Below, piece after piece: positions 46,842 to 59,241 of a DNA stretch of 64,000 nt (the stretch's first letter is position 1; the number at the start of each line of letters is the position of its first letter). Source of the DNA: Rhypophila decipiens (Eukaryota > Ascomycota > Sordariomycetes > Sordariales > Naviculisporaceae); contig MU858134.1 in assembly GCA_033297075.1 (NCBI GenBank), positions 1-64,000 on the forward strand. Reading direction: 5' to 3'. The notes beneath the pieces are model-generated. The model was given only the letters and a program-made list of their open reading frames with translations. It had not been told where the DNA came from and did no database searches. Position numbers and translations under genes: made by a program.

Positions 46842-49800
46842 GTAGGGTACATACATGATTGGGCATGGCATGTTCTCTCTTCTTGCAGTGTTTGGGGAGA
46901 GGGAAGAAGTTGTCGTCTTGACGAGTTGGACTCAATTCAACTGGCTTGGATAATGATTCTATGGGATCAAATTCAGATACAGCATGACTGTGTATGTACA
47001 TTACTACTGGCATTACCTAGGTACCTATGAGATATGATTGATGAAAAATGGATATATGAGCTATTTGTTACTTCTCATCTGGCGGCGTGTGTTTACAGGT
47101 TGGTTACCTACGTCTGTGGTACGTGGTGTTACAAGGTGAAGTGTTGCAAGTCTGTATAACTTTCAGTTACTTCACAAGGAGTTTGTACCTCAAGAGCAGT
47201 GCCCATGTCGCGAATAACGACTGCCTGAGCAAGTTGTGGGGAGGTGGACGATAGATACATATAGATAATGTCTATGAATTTGCAAGTGGATTTAATTATA
47301 TTGCCCCCTATTTACGGATCATGCTCCCGGTAGTATTATCTGCTCTGTCGTAGTATGGGCATGCAGGTACTATGCCGCTCCCTAGCTGTGCATAATTACT
47401 CCAAATATAACATGCCGTTCGAGGGACGCAAGATGGATGGTGATTTCAAGACTATGGTTTTACATCCTTTATGTTTACGGTTTATACGCACAAAAGCCGG
47501 CCAGGCAGGCCGAGCGAGATCTCGTCCTCCCATATGGTGGATTGTCTGTTGTAGTGGCCTGTTTGTGTCTGTGCCTGGCCCGAGTAAGGGCAGGACAGCT
47601 GTGACCGACCTGGCCGGCCTGTCAACCACGAGTGGGAGCGGGAAGGATCAATTACCTTTTTCTTGAGTGAGGCGGCACAGGCTCCTTCACTAGGTACACT
47701 ACAAGGGAGGGCAGCCCAAGACCAGCATGCTGATTCGATCAAGGAATTTATCTACGAGTCCTTTGCTGAAAATCACACCCACAGAAACCTGGATATGAGA
47801 GAAAGAATTGGGAGCTCTGGATGGATGTTTCCCCAGGCTCTGGCAGTGGAACGGATGCCCCAAACTTGGAGCTAGATATCCGTAGGTTACTGGGAAAGAG
47901 ACAAGTCTGAATCTGAGGTAATATTCCCCCATTCAGACAGACAGCCAGCAGCAGGCAGGACATACGTGTTCCCCCGGCGTATTCATAAGCATCCTTCTTC
48001 TTCTTGGGTGGAATTACCAATATTTTCTGAACTGTGTAATATTTTAGACCGGTTTGATTTACGAATTTACGTGTCTAGAGTGGTATTCGCACTCTGCAAG
48101 ATCGGGTCGGGGGTCCGGATCGGGTGCAACAAGGCCGCATGGAGATAACCATCAGTCTCTTCAATTTTTCGATCCATCAAGTCTGCCTTGAACATCGATA
48201 TCACCACGTTAGGTTGGCATTTCATGGACAAAAACTAAAGAGTTGAATCATCTTCGGCCTCTTCGGATGCCGGCGGGGTGCCGAAGCCGTTACAATGCTC
48301 TTGGTAGGAATCTGCCAAGTCGAGTGGTGTTTTGCTGGGCCTGTTAGGGGGCCGGCTGGATAACGGCGGCGGCGACTAACAGAAGCTCATTGGCACATTG
48401 GCAGCGCGTCTTTGCTGTTTCTTGTCGTTATTGCTGATGACGAGGCGCCAGGGCTGGGCGGCTCCTTTTAAAGTCGGAGGCTGGATTTGAATCTTGGGCT
48501 GAAGTTGGTGAGACTTGCACCCTCTCCCTTCTGTAATGTGATGTAGGTGGGCACTGTGGGATGATGGCATCGGTATCGTGAATACCGGTCTTGCATGGAG
48601 GGGCGCAAGTGTCGTCATGTCTTGTCGACAACCTGATACTGTCGCTGTCGCCAGTCCAGTTCTCTTTTTCAGACCCCTCTCATTCTTATTTTCTTATAAC
48701 TCCATTCTCCAAGAACTCCCAAGCTTCGTGTCGCATCAGACAAGACGCCCAGGGGACGAGGGGACTAGAACGAGTGTGGCTGTGCCCCCCCAATCTCGTT
48801 ACGCGGTTGCGGGAAAGGGGGAAACGTCCAACGTCGCAAAACAGGGGAGGGTCGCTTCTTCGTCCATCTGCCGCACCGCAAAACCCATCTTCCCCAATCG
48901 ATTGGCCATCGAGCTCAGGCACGCCAATATAGGATTTCATCCGAATTTTATTACAGCTCTGATGGTTATTCATCTGATCAAGTTTTGAGGGAAGGAAACA
49001 AAGTTCGAATCCTTCAGAGGGAAAATGCCATTCACCCTAGGGGGCTTTTTTGAGATCTTGGAAGCGATCCCATTCCGCATGCGCATTGATTGATCATCGA
49101 CTTTGCATTGCGGGAGTGACGAACTTGTTTACCCCGTATTACTGGAGTTATAATACCGGTACGTATCCGTAAAGGCCGGCGGTAAAAACTTGGAAGCTCC
49201 TGTCGCCTTCCAGTCGATTGTGCTGCTGATCTCATCCCCCAAAACTGCATGAACGAGGTAACGTAGGAACTGGAAATAACATCAGCACAAGTCGTGACAT
49301 GTCAACTTGTTCTACGGGCTCTCTCCATGACTAGAATAAAGGATCTGAAGACGGCGCAAGAAACAAAATCGAGTCAGATGTCGCTAGCGAAGCATCCGAA
49401 CCGAAACATCTCCCATGCATTCCGTGTTTGCTTTGGGTAGGATACTGGTACGGAGGAAGTAAGCATGAGACCGGTCCCAGTGTTTGCAAGACAAGTCTGT
49501 GCATTGCCCAGTCATTAGCGTGTGACATTGTGCTCCTCCCATTGTGCTGCTCTTGTGCATTGACTGAGGGGTACCCCTCTAGCGTCCCTCATCTCATTTC
49601 CCGGAATGCATTATCTGAGGGTACCGCCCTCCCTCCCAGGAGAAGTGGTCCGCCAGTGCCTTTACCCCGTGGTACCCCGTTGTCCCAGACTGCCAGTTTC
49701 TTGTCCCTTCATTACGACAACCCAGCACTGCCCAGTGCCACCACCCGCTCACCATTGGTCCGTCACCCCCCCGAACCAAGACAAACCTGGAAGATTGTCA

Positions 49801-50377
49801 GAGAGCAGAGGCGCCCTTTCAAGTTCATCGCTCTCCAGCGCTCATTCAACTTCAACCTTGCCTTCAACAACAAACCACCGACACTCGCTTTTTTCCACCT
49901 CACCGACTCGCCAATTGCCCGCACCTCGAACGCGACGAACTCGCTCTCGACCTCGTCGCAACCGTCTTTCAACGGGCTCATCGCAAAATACCGAGTTTTA
50001 GCTTCTCTCTGGGTGGTTGGCAGCATACTCTCGCTTCTATATTCCCTGCCACGAGTCGGATGAATCCCCTAGCGGAAACGGCCCCTTAAACTTGTCGACC
50101 GAACGAACTCTACTCAATCACCACAGCGACCATAGTGCGGAACACTTGGAATCTGGGCTGGTTTTCCTTCTTCTGTCTTTGTAATACTTAATTAGAGAGT
50201 AGAGCTCTCGTCGACGGGGTCAACAGCAGACATCCCCGACCACGACCAAATTGGACAAAGGACCGACCGATCCGGAAGCAAACCCACGCACGAAGCCGCC
50301 CCCGTTGGGGACTGAACAATCGCCGACCAAACGTGTGCAATTCCAGCACCTCCTCTTAAAATAATTCACAGCAAAAG
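46842..50377. other. Intergenic region and long leader of the FLC-type gene
   Basis: No gene supported. The 211-codon frame ending at 50063 begins at TTG and looks like pyrimidine-rich leader. A TACCTAGGTA motif lies at 47014-47023. Confidence 0.5.
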
Positions 50378-52792
50378 ATGAGGCTATCCATAGCAAGGCC
50401 CCTCGTGGCCATGGCGTCGCTTGCGACGCTCATCTCCCCCGCTCTCGCCGAGCCGATCCTCCAGTCCAACTCGCTCAATGCCTGCCAGGAAGAATCCGGC
50501 TTCACAGCCAGTCTTTTCAACATCGTGTTTACGCCAAACAATGGGAGCGCAGCCGTCGATATTGTCGCGGTTTCGTCGATCCAGGGCAGCGTCGTCTTCG
50601 ACTTTACCATTTCCGCATACGGCTTTGAGATCATGAAAAAGACGATAGATCCGTGCACCTCAGGCTTGGCCGGTTTGTGTCCCATGACGGCAGGAAAGAT
50701 TCCGCTCAAGTTCAACCTCCCCGTCGACAAGGATGCCGTCTCCCAGGTCCCCGGCATCGCCTACAACTTCCCCGATCTGGACGCGACGGTCAAGGTCTTC
50801 ATCAACAGAACTGACGGCCCGGACGCCGGAAAGAGCGTTGCCTGTGTCACTGCCGATATCTCCAACGGAAAGACGGTGGATCTTGCGGGCGTCAAATGGG
50901 CCACCGCCATCGTTGCCGGCCTCGCCCTCGGTTCTTCGGCTCTCGTTTCCGGCCTGGGCCACTCCAACGCGGCCTCCCACGTTGCGGCGAATGCGCTCTC
51001 CCTCTTTGGCTATTTCCAGGCACAGGCCATGCTCGGACTGACCAGCGTTGCTCTGCCCCCAGTTGTCATGTCGTGGACCCAGGATTTCCAGTGGAGCATG
51101 GGCGTCATTAAGGTTGATTTCATGCAGGATATCTTCACCTGGTATCAACGGGCAACTGGCGGTACTCCTGGCGTCCTCTTCGACTCGCTGTCTCACGTTT
51201 CGGTCCAGGTCGAGAAGCGTGCCGTCGAGTTTGCCGAGGCCGGCATGAGCCTGGCCAAGCGTCATCTGGCCAGACTCCCCCGGACCATTGTGGAACCCAT
51301 GTCCAACCTCATGAAGCGTGATCTCATCAAGCGCGGCAACATCCAGACGGGGTCCGGAAGCTACATCGTCTACGGAATCCAACGTGTGGCTTTCCGTGCT
51401 GGGATTGAGACGACCAACCTGTTCATGACGTGCCTGGTCTTTTACTGCCTCTTTGTCATCTTTACCATCATCTGCGTCGCCGGCTGGAAGGCCTGGTGCG
51501 AGCTGGCTGCGAAGAAGGGATGGATGAAGAACGATACCTTCCTCGAGTTCCGCAATGGCTGGCTTACGGTTCTCAAGGGGATCCTTTTCCGCGTGACGCT
51601 GATCGGCTTCCCGCAAATGACCATCTTCTGTCTCTGGGAGTTTACTCAGATCGACTCGCCCGCATTGGTCGTCTTGGCTGTTTTCTTCTTCTTCGGCATG
51701 TCTCTCACGCTCGGCTGGGCCTCGTTCAAGGTCATCCGAATCGCCCGCAGATCTGTCATCATGCACAAGAACCCGGCCTACATCCTCTTCTCTGACCCCC
51801 AGGCCCTGAACAAGTGGGGCTTCCTCTACGTCCAGTTCCGCGCCTCAGCCTACTACTTCATCGTTCCTTTCTTGGGCTACCTGCTGGTCAAGGGAATGTT
51901 TGTAGCTTTTGCCCAGGGCAAGGGCACTGTCCAGGCTGTTGGCTTCATTGTCATCGAGGCGGCCGCTCTGATTACAGCCAGTGTCATGCGTCCTTGGATG
52001 GACAAGAGCACCAACTCGTTCAACATTGCCATCTGCGCCATCAACTTTTTGAACTCCATCTTCCTCCTCATCTTTACCGAGGTCTTCAACCAGCCACCTC
52101 TCGTCACTGGTGTCGTCGGCCTGGTGTTGTGGATTGCCAACGCTGTCTTTGCTTTGGTCCTGCTGATCATGCTCATCGTCACCACTGTCATCGTCTTCTT
52201 CAGAGAGAACCCTGATGGCCGCTACCAGTACATGGCCGATGATCGGACGTCGTTCATGAAGTCGCAGACTGCTCTGACCGCTACTACCGAGTTGGATGCC
52301 CTCGCTGCGACTGCCCGGTCAGGATACAAGCCTGGTCTGGACCTGGACGATGACGCCGAGTCTTTGTCGTCTGATTCTCTCCGCCGCCAGACTGGGACCT
52401 TGGGCCCTCACGGTGCCTCGACCGCCTCGTTCCAGTCATACAACAAGGAGAAGCCGCCACGGTCGCCCGTCGATCCTTCCATGCCTTTTTTCCCCGCCGA
52501 TGCACCCCGGAGTCCGCGTAGTCCGCCACGGGGGTTCGGCGACAACGGAGGCTACCAGCGCCAGCCGGTAGGAGGAGGAGGATATAGCGACCGGGCGCCG
52601 AGTCCGTACGGAGCACCTCCTCAACAGAACCTGACGCCTTCGTTCAGGTCACAAAACAACAATAGCCCCGCAGGGTTTAGGTCACAAAACAGTGCAAGGT
52701 AAGCAACAGCCGTTCCCTCTCTCGCTGCTTGAACAGAGGAACTAACTTGTCTCTTCTTCAGCCCATGGCAACGCGGCGCAGGTTATGATTGA
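50378..52792 (+). CDS. TRP/FLC-family membrane protein (flavin carrier or TRP-like channel)
   Basis: Two exons, 50378-52698 and 52762-52792, give 783 residues. A signal peptide (1-24, ending SPALAEP) is followed by an ML-like lumenal domain (about 25-165) with paired cysteines (C36, C93, C101, C141 region). A TRP-like membrane domain of about nine to ten helices follows (about 170-615). The tail is cytosolic, Ser/Pro-rich and disordered. The 63-base intron (GTAAGC ... CTAAC ... TTCAG) lies just before the end. Splicing replaces a stop and adds SPWQRGAGYD. Ignoring it would end the protein at SQNSAR. Yeast relatives (FLC1-3) act at the ER or cell surface in FAD import, calcium and wall integrity, and related proteins are called TRP channels. 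Which role applies here cannot be read from sequence. Confidence 0.9.
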
Positions 52793-53060
52793 GAATGCAA
52801 TATCAAATTCAGTTGAAATGAAGATTTTTTTGTCCATTATTCTCTCTCGTCGTCAGCAAATGGCATTATTTTTCTCTTTGCATGACATTACCTTGGCTTT
52901 GGGCGGTGTTGGTACATTTATTGATGGGCCTTGGTCTCTTTTATTTTCCTTTTATTTCCTTTGTCTTATACCAGAGGGTTTATACAAGTTTATTGTTGTT
53001 GTTGTCGTGATTGATGTCCTGTTATGTGTTGGCGGGTTTGTTGTTTATTGGTGCTTACCA

Positions 53061-53062
<2 letters not shown>

Positions 53063-53099
<37 letters not shown>
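53063..53099. repeat. CAT microsatellite
   Basis: Twelve uninterrupted CAT units in the 3' region after the FLC-type gene. Confidence 0.9.
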
Positions 53100-53651
53100 G
53101 ATCGTGGGAGTTGGGATCTTTTGTCTTTCACCCGGTCTCTCTCACTCTCTGCCCGCTATCTCTTCTTTCTCGTCTTGTTGCTGCTGGATAAGCCGGCTGA
53201 GCTGGTACTCGTGGTGTTTTTTCTTCTTTTTCTTCTTTGGATTTTGATTAAAATAGTTGGGCGTGTATGGATACCATTTCATATTATGGATTGAAAGCGA
53301 GCGGTGTGCGTGTGTGTCCCCCTGTGTTTGTGTGTGTACCTTGTCTACGAAGCTATATGGATATACAATACCAGTATCGAACGACCTTGTACTTTTATAT
53401 ATGCTCACACAAAGTAGAGATGTACACTGCTTATTTCTCCGCCTGGATTCTTGTTGAAAACGGTGGATTTGTACGCTTTCGTCAGCCAATCGGCCCATTA
53501 TATTCAGGACCGATAACAATGCTTTGTTGCCCCGTTTTCGTCGGAATGGCTTTGTTTGACCTTGGCTCATTGTTAAGGGCCGTAACTTATCTATAAAAGA
53601 GGCTGGATTCCACTGTTCGAATGGTTCTCTCAATTGCAATAATTAAGAGTC

Positions 53652-53888
53652 TCATCCATTGAAGAGCAGTTTAGAGAAAAATACTAGTTGATAAGAAGAA
53701 AAGGACAACAGTGGTTCTTGGGCATCGAGATCATCCATAATGAAAAAGGTGCATACCGTAATAAAAAATAACATAAGACTTCGGCTATGCTAGTCGTTAT
53801 CATGGATAATCTCGATGCCTAAGAACCACTGCAGTTCTTTTCCTCCTGTCAACTTTTATTTTTCTCTGAACTGCTCTTCAATGGATGA
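53652..53888. repeat. Long imperfect inverted repeat, possible old MITE or hairpin
   Basis: Arms 53652-53738 and 53802-53888 (87 bases each) are inverted copies with 11 mismatches by hand count (about 87 percent identity) and no gaps, around a 63-base centre. Several differences are C/T or A/G. No direct repeat is evident at the ends. The element sits between convergent genes, so a read-through transcript from either side would fold into an extended hairpin. Confidence 0.8.
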
Positions 53889-54726
53889 AACTTCTTGTTC
53901 TTGTTCAGGATTAATCTAAGACCTGGATATTGGTGGGCAGGACGGGAATCTATACATACAGGTATGTAGGGATACAAGAGTCCTCCGAAACAGATTTAAA
54001 CGTACATCTCTACGAATTCATTGTATCCCTTTTGGTGATATTGAGCATCTTGCACATCTTTTAGATTTGGAATCTATTCATTCTATTTTATACATGTATG
54101 TATGCCTTACTTATTCTTAACACAGAAAGAACAAAAAAGAAATAGCAAATAGACATATTCGTACAACAACAAAACACATCAAAACTGTTGCAGTCTATGT
54201 ACGTATGGTAGAGGAATCTATATGAATAATTACTAAAATGACCCTTCCTTCATGAACCTCAACTCCCGTTCCGCCGAGTTGAGTTGTATTCCCATCTTGT
54301 TTTTTGAAAATTTGGAAAGAGGAAAAAGAAACATAATCGAGTACCACCATGCAATGTGCCTGCCTACCTACCTGCCTTTTCGCCATACCACCAACACTCG
54401 TCCGTATACTCCAGACCCTGTTACTACACCCCATGCACATCACGAACCATAAAGCGAACCACATGAATGAACCAACCAGGAGAGCAAAAAAGCAAAAGAA
54501 AAAAAAAGAAACAGCAAAACAACCGAGCGACACTAGAAACAGATGAATGAAAAAAAACAACCCAACCCAATACATGACATACATGAGTAAATACACTAAA
54601 TCATAACATAACTCCTTCTGTCATCCAACCAACCTGCATGTTGAGATCTCCTCCTCCCAATCATCCGAAATGATAATCCAATGAAATCTACCATAGACTC
54701 AAAAAAAAAAAACCAGTCAGTTCATT

Positions 54727-57700
54727 TCATTCATATTCTCCTCTCCTTGCATGGCCGCCGCCATTCCCATTTCCATTCACATAGCCATTCTCAGTAGTAC
54801 TACCTGTCGTCCTAAAAGGCATCCTCTGCCCCAAAGGCTGAGGAGGCTTCGGCGGCCCATTCGACACCATCTGCTGCTGCTGCTGCTGCCTCTCCCACTC
54901 CAGTCTACCCCGTTCCCGTTCCCGCTGCTCGCGTTCCCAATCACAATCTCTCTGCTGCCTCTGCATCATCGCCGGCGGCCCAACAAGTTCCCTGGCATCT
55001 CTTCCCCCATTCATACCCATACCCATACCTACCATCGCAGGCGGCACGCCGGGCACAGTCCGAGGTTCACCGCGACTATTCAGATACCGCGGTGGCAGTT
55101 GTGCCTGCTGCTGCTGCTGCTGCGGTTGTTGTTGTTGACCGCGACTGTATCCCCTTGGCTGAGCGGGCATTTGATGACCTTGGACTTGACCACCACTACC
55201 AATGCCATTTGCTGGTCCAGGTCCCTGAGAATATCCGTACACTCCTCCGCCATTGGGTGATCCGCCGCCGCTGCTACTCCCCGTGCTGGGCCGGTCCCTT
55301 TCCCCATCTCTATCTCTGTCATTGCCGTTGGGATAGTTGCTTTGCTGCTTCAGGGAGAAATTCCTCGCCGCGGCATACCCCGACATGGGATCAATTGCAG
55401 TTGGAGCAATGGGACTAACCGGCGACGGCGAGTTGGAATTGCATTGCGAACGGGGCCGTGGCTTAAACGCTTCGGCCGTGTCGAGAAGCGTGGCTCCTCT
55501 CATCCGCCCGCTAGTGTTGCTAGTCACAGTCGGTCGTCTCGTCGGCAAGGCCGAGGAATTATAGACACCAGTGGGCGATATCAACGGTGGTGGCATCAGT
55601 GGTCGACCTTCGTTCCCCTCGGTCGTCCGTCTCGTCAGCGGCGGAGGTCGGTGCTGAGGTCCTGGACCACGCTGGGAGACGGTCTCGCGTCGAATGAGAT
55701 TCTTCGGCGGCCCTGCAACGGGGCCAAATCTCGAGTGCACGGGATGAATGTTGGGGCCCGTGGCAAAGTCGACTAGCGGCTGACCGTCGGGGGCCCTGAC
55801 GCCGTGACCTCGTCCTTCCCGCGACCATTGGGGTGCTTCGACAAACTTGGGGGCGAGGTTCACTAGCGGCTGTTGTGGATGAGGAGGTCCCCTGTGCGTC
55901 AGACGGCGTTGGAGACCACCACCAGAACTACCCATGCCGCGGCGGTCCTGGTACTCCTGCTGCGATGATGCGGCTGAGGGCCGGCGTTGCTGCTCGGTGC
56001 GCTGCTTCGCCGAATGTTCGAGTGCGGATGGGAACCAGCCGGCTGGTCTCTGAGGAGAGGTATTCTTTTCCAGGGAAGGCGCTCCGGTTGATCCTGTTAA
56101 TGATTTTAGACCTCCATTGAGCAGCGTAGGTCCCTCGGCAAATGACGAGGTCATGGACGATTCTCGGGAAGTCTGCCGCTGCCTATCCCCTTCCAACTGT
56201 GCCTGCTTGCGCTGTGCATAGGTATCCCCGAGGAGTCCGTTGGCTGCAAAGGTGTCGGTGGGATTTAGGTCGCCCACGAGCGTCGGCCTGCCTACTGAGC
56301 CGAGCGACTGTGTCCGATCATGATGCTGTGCCACCGACTTTCTGCGTTCGTCCCTCAACCAGTCGTTGCCAAACTCGTCGAGAGGTTTGTTGAAACGTTC
56401 TGTGTCAATCAGCGGAGCAAATGCTCCGATGGCATACTTTGACTGATCGACCGAGACTTTGACTTTGTGGCCATTCACAACCGGGACATGACTCTCTGCC
56501 TTCTTGGGCACGTAGGTGGCAGGGTCCTCGAGGAGAATCTGCGGCGGCTTCTCTGCTTCCCTCGCTTTCCTCTTCTTGTGCAGCTCCAACATCTTGTGCA
56601 CCATGTACCAACTCCTCCATGAGTGGATGTGGGCATGAAATCTCTGCGCAGTGGTCGGGTCGCTGGTGCTGAAATAATGCACATAGTTGTCCGAGTTGAC
56701 AAAGATGTTCTTTTTCTCCTGGCTCTTGATGGCGTAACAGTACTTCCTTGGATATTTCTGCGCTTTCGTCGAGGCTTCCGTAGGGGTGTAGATGTCATAG
56801 TCGGACAGATGACAGAGAGTGACCACGTCCTTGTCTGTGGGTCCTGGGTCTGCATGTTTGGACGATACCACTTGGCCGCCTGGTTGGAGCATGATGTATC
56901 GTTTGTTCCATTTCCCTGGGCGTTGAGAGTGGTAAAGCGAGAGGGCAAATCCAGCAGGTTCCTTGTTAGCGACGCTGGCGAGATCCAGATCCTTGTCGAC
57001 GCTTTTCAGAGCATCGGCCCAGATGGTGAGGCTGTTGGATGAGTCTCCGTCCCACGAGTTCATGACATTCCAGATACGCTCATAACGACGAAGACGCCGT
57101 TGGAGGCCCAGCGACGCATACGACTCGACGAGAAGACTGGCGTTCACCGTGATTGACTCGTGCTCGCAAAACGCTACGAGAAGATCAACTGTGCTCGTCT
57201 CATTCTTGACGTCTATCACGGCCTTGGTTCCTCGGCAAGAGACCGCTACCCGCTGTCGTTTTGTACAAGTCAGTGAAAGCGTACAAAATAACATAACAGA
57301 GCAAAAAGATACATACCCTATCAGTGCCATTGCTCGCCCCCTTGGGTGCATCCACCTGCGGTGTGATGAGATGCCGCGACATTGGTTGGGACGGCATGAC
57401 CGACTTGTTGTTGTTGCTGCTGCTGGGATCAGGTTCAACAGAGGTTGCAGCACTCGACAATGATGATGTTGTCGTTGTCGTTGTCGCAGTTGTTGGCGTA
57501 ATTGGAGAGCGTAGCGAGCTAGACGAAGCTTTGCGAGCCCAGCCTAAAAATGAAAGTTTCCCTAGCACGGGAACTCGGGGCTTCTCCGCAGGCTCAGCAG
57601 GCTCAGCAGCTCCCGATGAGAGCTGTTTCAACTTTAGTTGGCGATTGCCCTTTTTCAACATCGTCTCTGGCTCCTTGTCCTTGTCGGCTAAGATGCTGTC

Positions 57701-58555
57701 GCTTTCCGTTACTCCAATCCGTGCCACCTCACTGGCCCAAATGGCCACCTCCCTCCTTTGATCGTCCCTGTGCCGGCGCTCTGCCTTGTCCAACGCCCGT
57801 AACGTCTTTTCTATTCCGGGAACTGAGGTGCTACTCTTTTGCTGACCCGCCTTTGGCACAGATGCTGAGCTGGGTACCGGCAGTGACGAGGCCTGAGGTT
57901 TCTTGGAAGAGTCTTGTTGCTGTTCTGTGTGCTTATTCTTCTTCTGCTGCTGCTGTTGCTGGCGTCCATGTCCCTGACCGAGCCCGTGTCCCTTGGTGCC
58001 GGAACTGTGCTGATTCCGTCCTTCGCCGGGCACTGACTTTGACGTTCTCAGAGTTTGGGATGGCGCAAAGTGGCTACCCAGTTTTTGCCGAGCTGCTGAT
58101 GTCGACTTGAGGACGTCATTGCTCTCGGGGGTGGTGTTGCGTTGCGTCGACCCAGCGTTCAGGTCCCTGGGAGCCAACGGCAACAGAGGGGTCGGCTGGA
58201 TCGGTAGCGCCTGGCCAGGCGCGGCAGGCTTGTTTGGCTTGGTAGCGCCAACTATAAGTGCTGGGAGCTGTGTATTTCCGGCTGCATCTGGTGTCGGTGT
58301 GACCTCTCCAGCTGAGGTGGTGGGCCGTTTTGGGGCTAAACTCAGACTATGTTCAGCACGATCGGGCCTAGATGTGACGCTACCATCCTTTTGGTAAGCC
58401 CCGTGTGGTGCTGCTGCGAGAGATGCTGACGGCGTCCCCTTTTTCGACGTAGTTTCGCCTCCGACATCAACACCAGCCCAAGAGAGTGAGGGGCCGTCGG
58501 CTGTCAGTTCTGCACCAAGCAGCGCCTCAACACCCACTGCTGCTGTCAATGACAT
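54727..58555 (-). CDS. Large Ras-association/PH-domain protein
   Basis: Two exons, 58555-57317 and 57252-54727, join in frame to 1254 residues. The 64-base intron is GTATGT...CGACAG. Residues 1-410 are disordered, Ser/Thr/Ala-rich with Gln and Thr runs. About 415-496 (RRVAVSCRGTK, then VDLLVAFCEHESI) looks like a Ras-association/ubiquitin-like fold. A PH domain follows at about 513-634 (GFALSLYHSQRPGKWNKRY ... RFHAHIHSWRSWYMVHK). The rest is disordered and rich in Pro, Gly, Gln and Arg. An RA-PH pair is typical of adaptors that link small GTPases to membrane lipids, so a cortical or polarity role is inferred. The first ATG is used, but a frame just upstream (58527-58742, containing SLSETPSRPKPKQRGFFG) looks protein-like and could be part of an additional 5' exon. 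Confidence 0.85.
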
Positions 58556-59241
58556 GGCCAAAGAAGCCTCGTTGTTTAGGCTTGGGCCGAGACGGGGTTT
58601 CTGATAGACTCGGGCGCCGATACCGAACTTTGCCGGTCAATGAGGTTGAAGAAGGTTGATCCCAAAGCAAATTATCCGCAATGATATGAAAAAGAGCAAA
58701 GGTTATTGCGCTGACGGCTACCAGTACGCGGCAGGCCAGCACAGCACTTGCACATGGCGGCGCGTGTCGACATTGTATAAATTTTGGCCACAGCGAGCCC
58801 GAATGGAATGAAGGTCATCTTTGGACGTGCCAGCGCACGGCAAGAGGACCCAAGGGAGAAGTGAAGATCTGGTCGCCACTAGCCACCAAAAAGGCTTGCC
58901 GTGTCTCAAGGGCGTCGAGGTGCAAATTCATCATGGGATTGCTGGTTCAATTGAGCAGAGATCACCACCAAGTGAGCTGGTTGTGGTTTTATCAGGGAAT
59001 GGAAGTCGCGAGACTCGAAACTGGAGGCTTGGTCGGCCCCTTTGGGCCTTCCACCAGCCACTTCCCTGTTACCACTTATCCACCAACAATGGGCAGGCGG
59101 GTGTCCAACCACGATAAAAAACGCAGATATGGTTATATCGGCACCAAAAATGATATGCATTAGGATACCGAGTACGGAGGAATGCTTGGCTTATCTGTAG
59201 ACCCAATTTGCCCGCCACATTTGCGTATCGAGAGGTCAACA
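58556..59241. other. Intergenic region between the RA/PH and MAT2B-like genes
   Basis: Promoter and leader of the RA/PH gene (left) and 3' region of the next minus-strand gene (right). Apart from the possible extra exon noted for the RA/PH gene, nothing is seen. Confidence 0.5.

Larger units (their letters stand above)
52793..54726. other. Convergent 3' intergenic region
   Basis: The FLC-type gene and the RA/PH gene end towards each other here. The region is T-rich on the left and A-rich on the right, as expected of two 3' regions. It holds a CAT microsatellite and a long inverted repeat. No gene seen. Confidence 0.55.

Noticed and set aside
49428..50063. 211-codon plus-strand frame upstream of the FLC-type gene
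   Set aside because: Begins at TTG; pyrimidine-rich, best explained as promoter and leader.
50660..51766. 368-codon minus-strand frame inside the FLC-type gene
   Set aside because: Shadow of third-position GC bias in the real gene; its composition (His, Asp, Glu, Arg rich) is typical of antisense frames.
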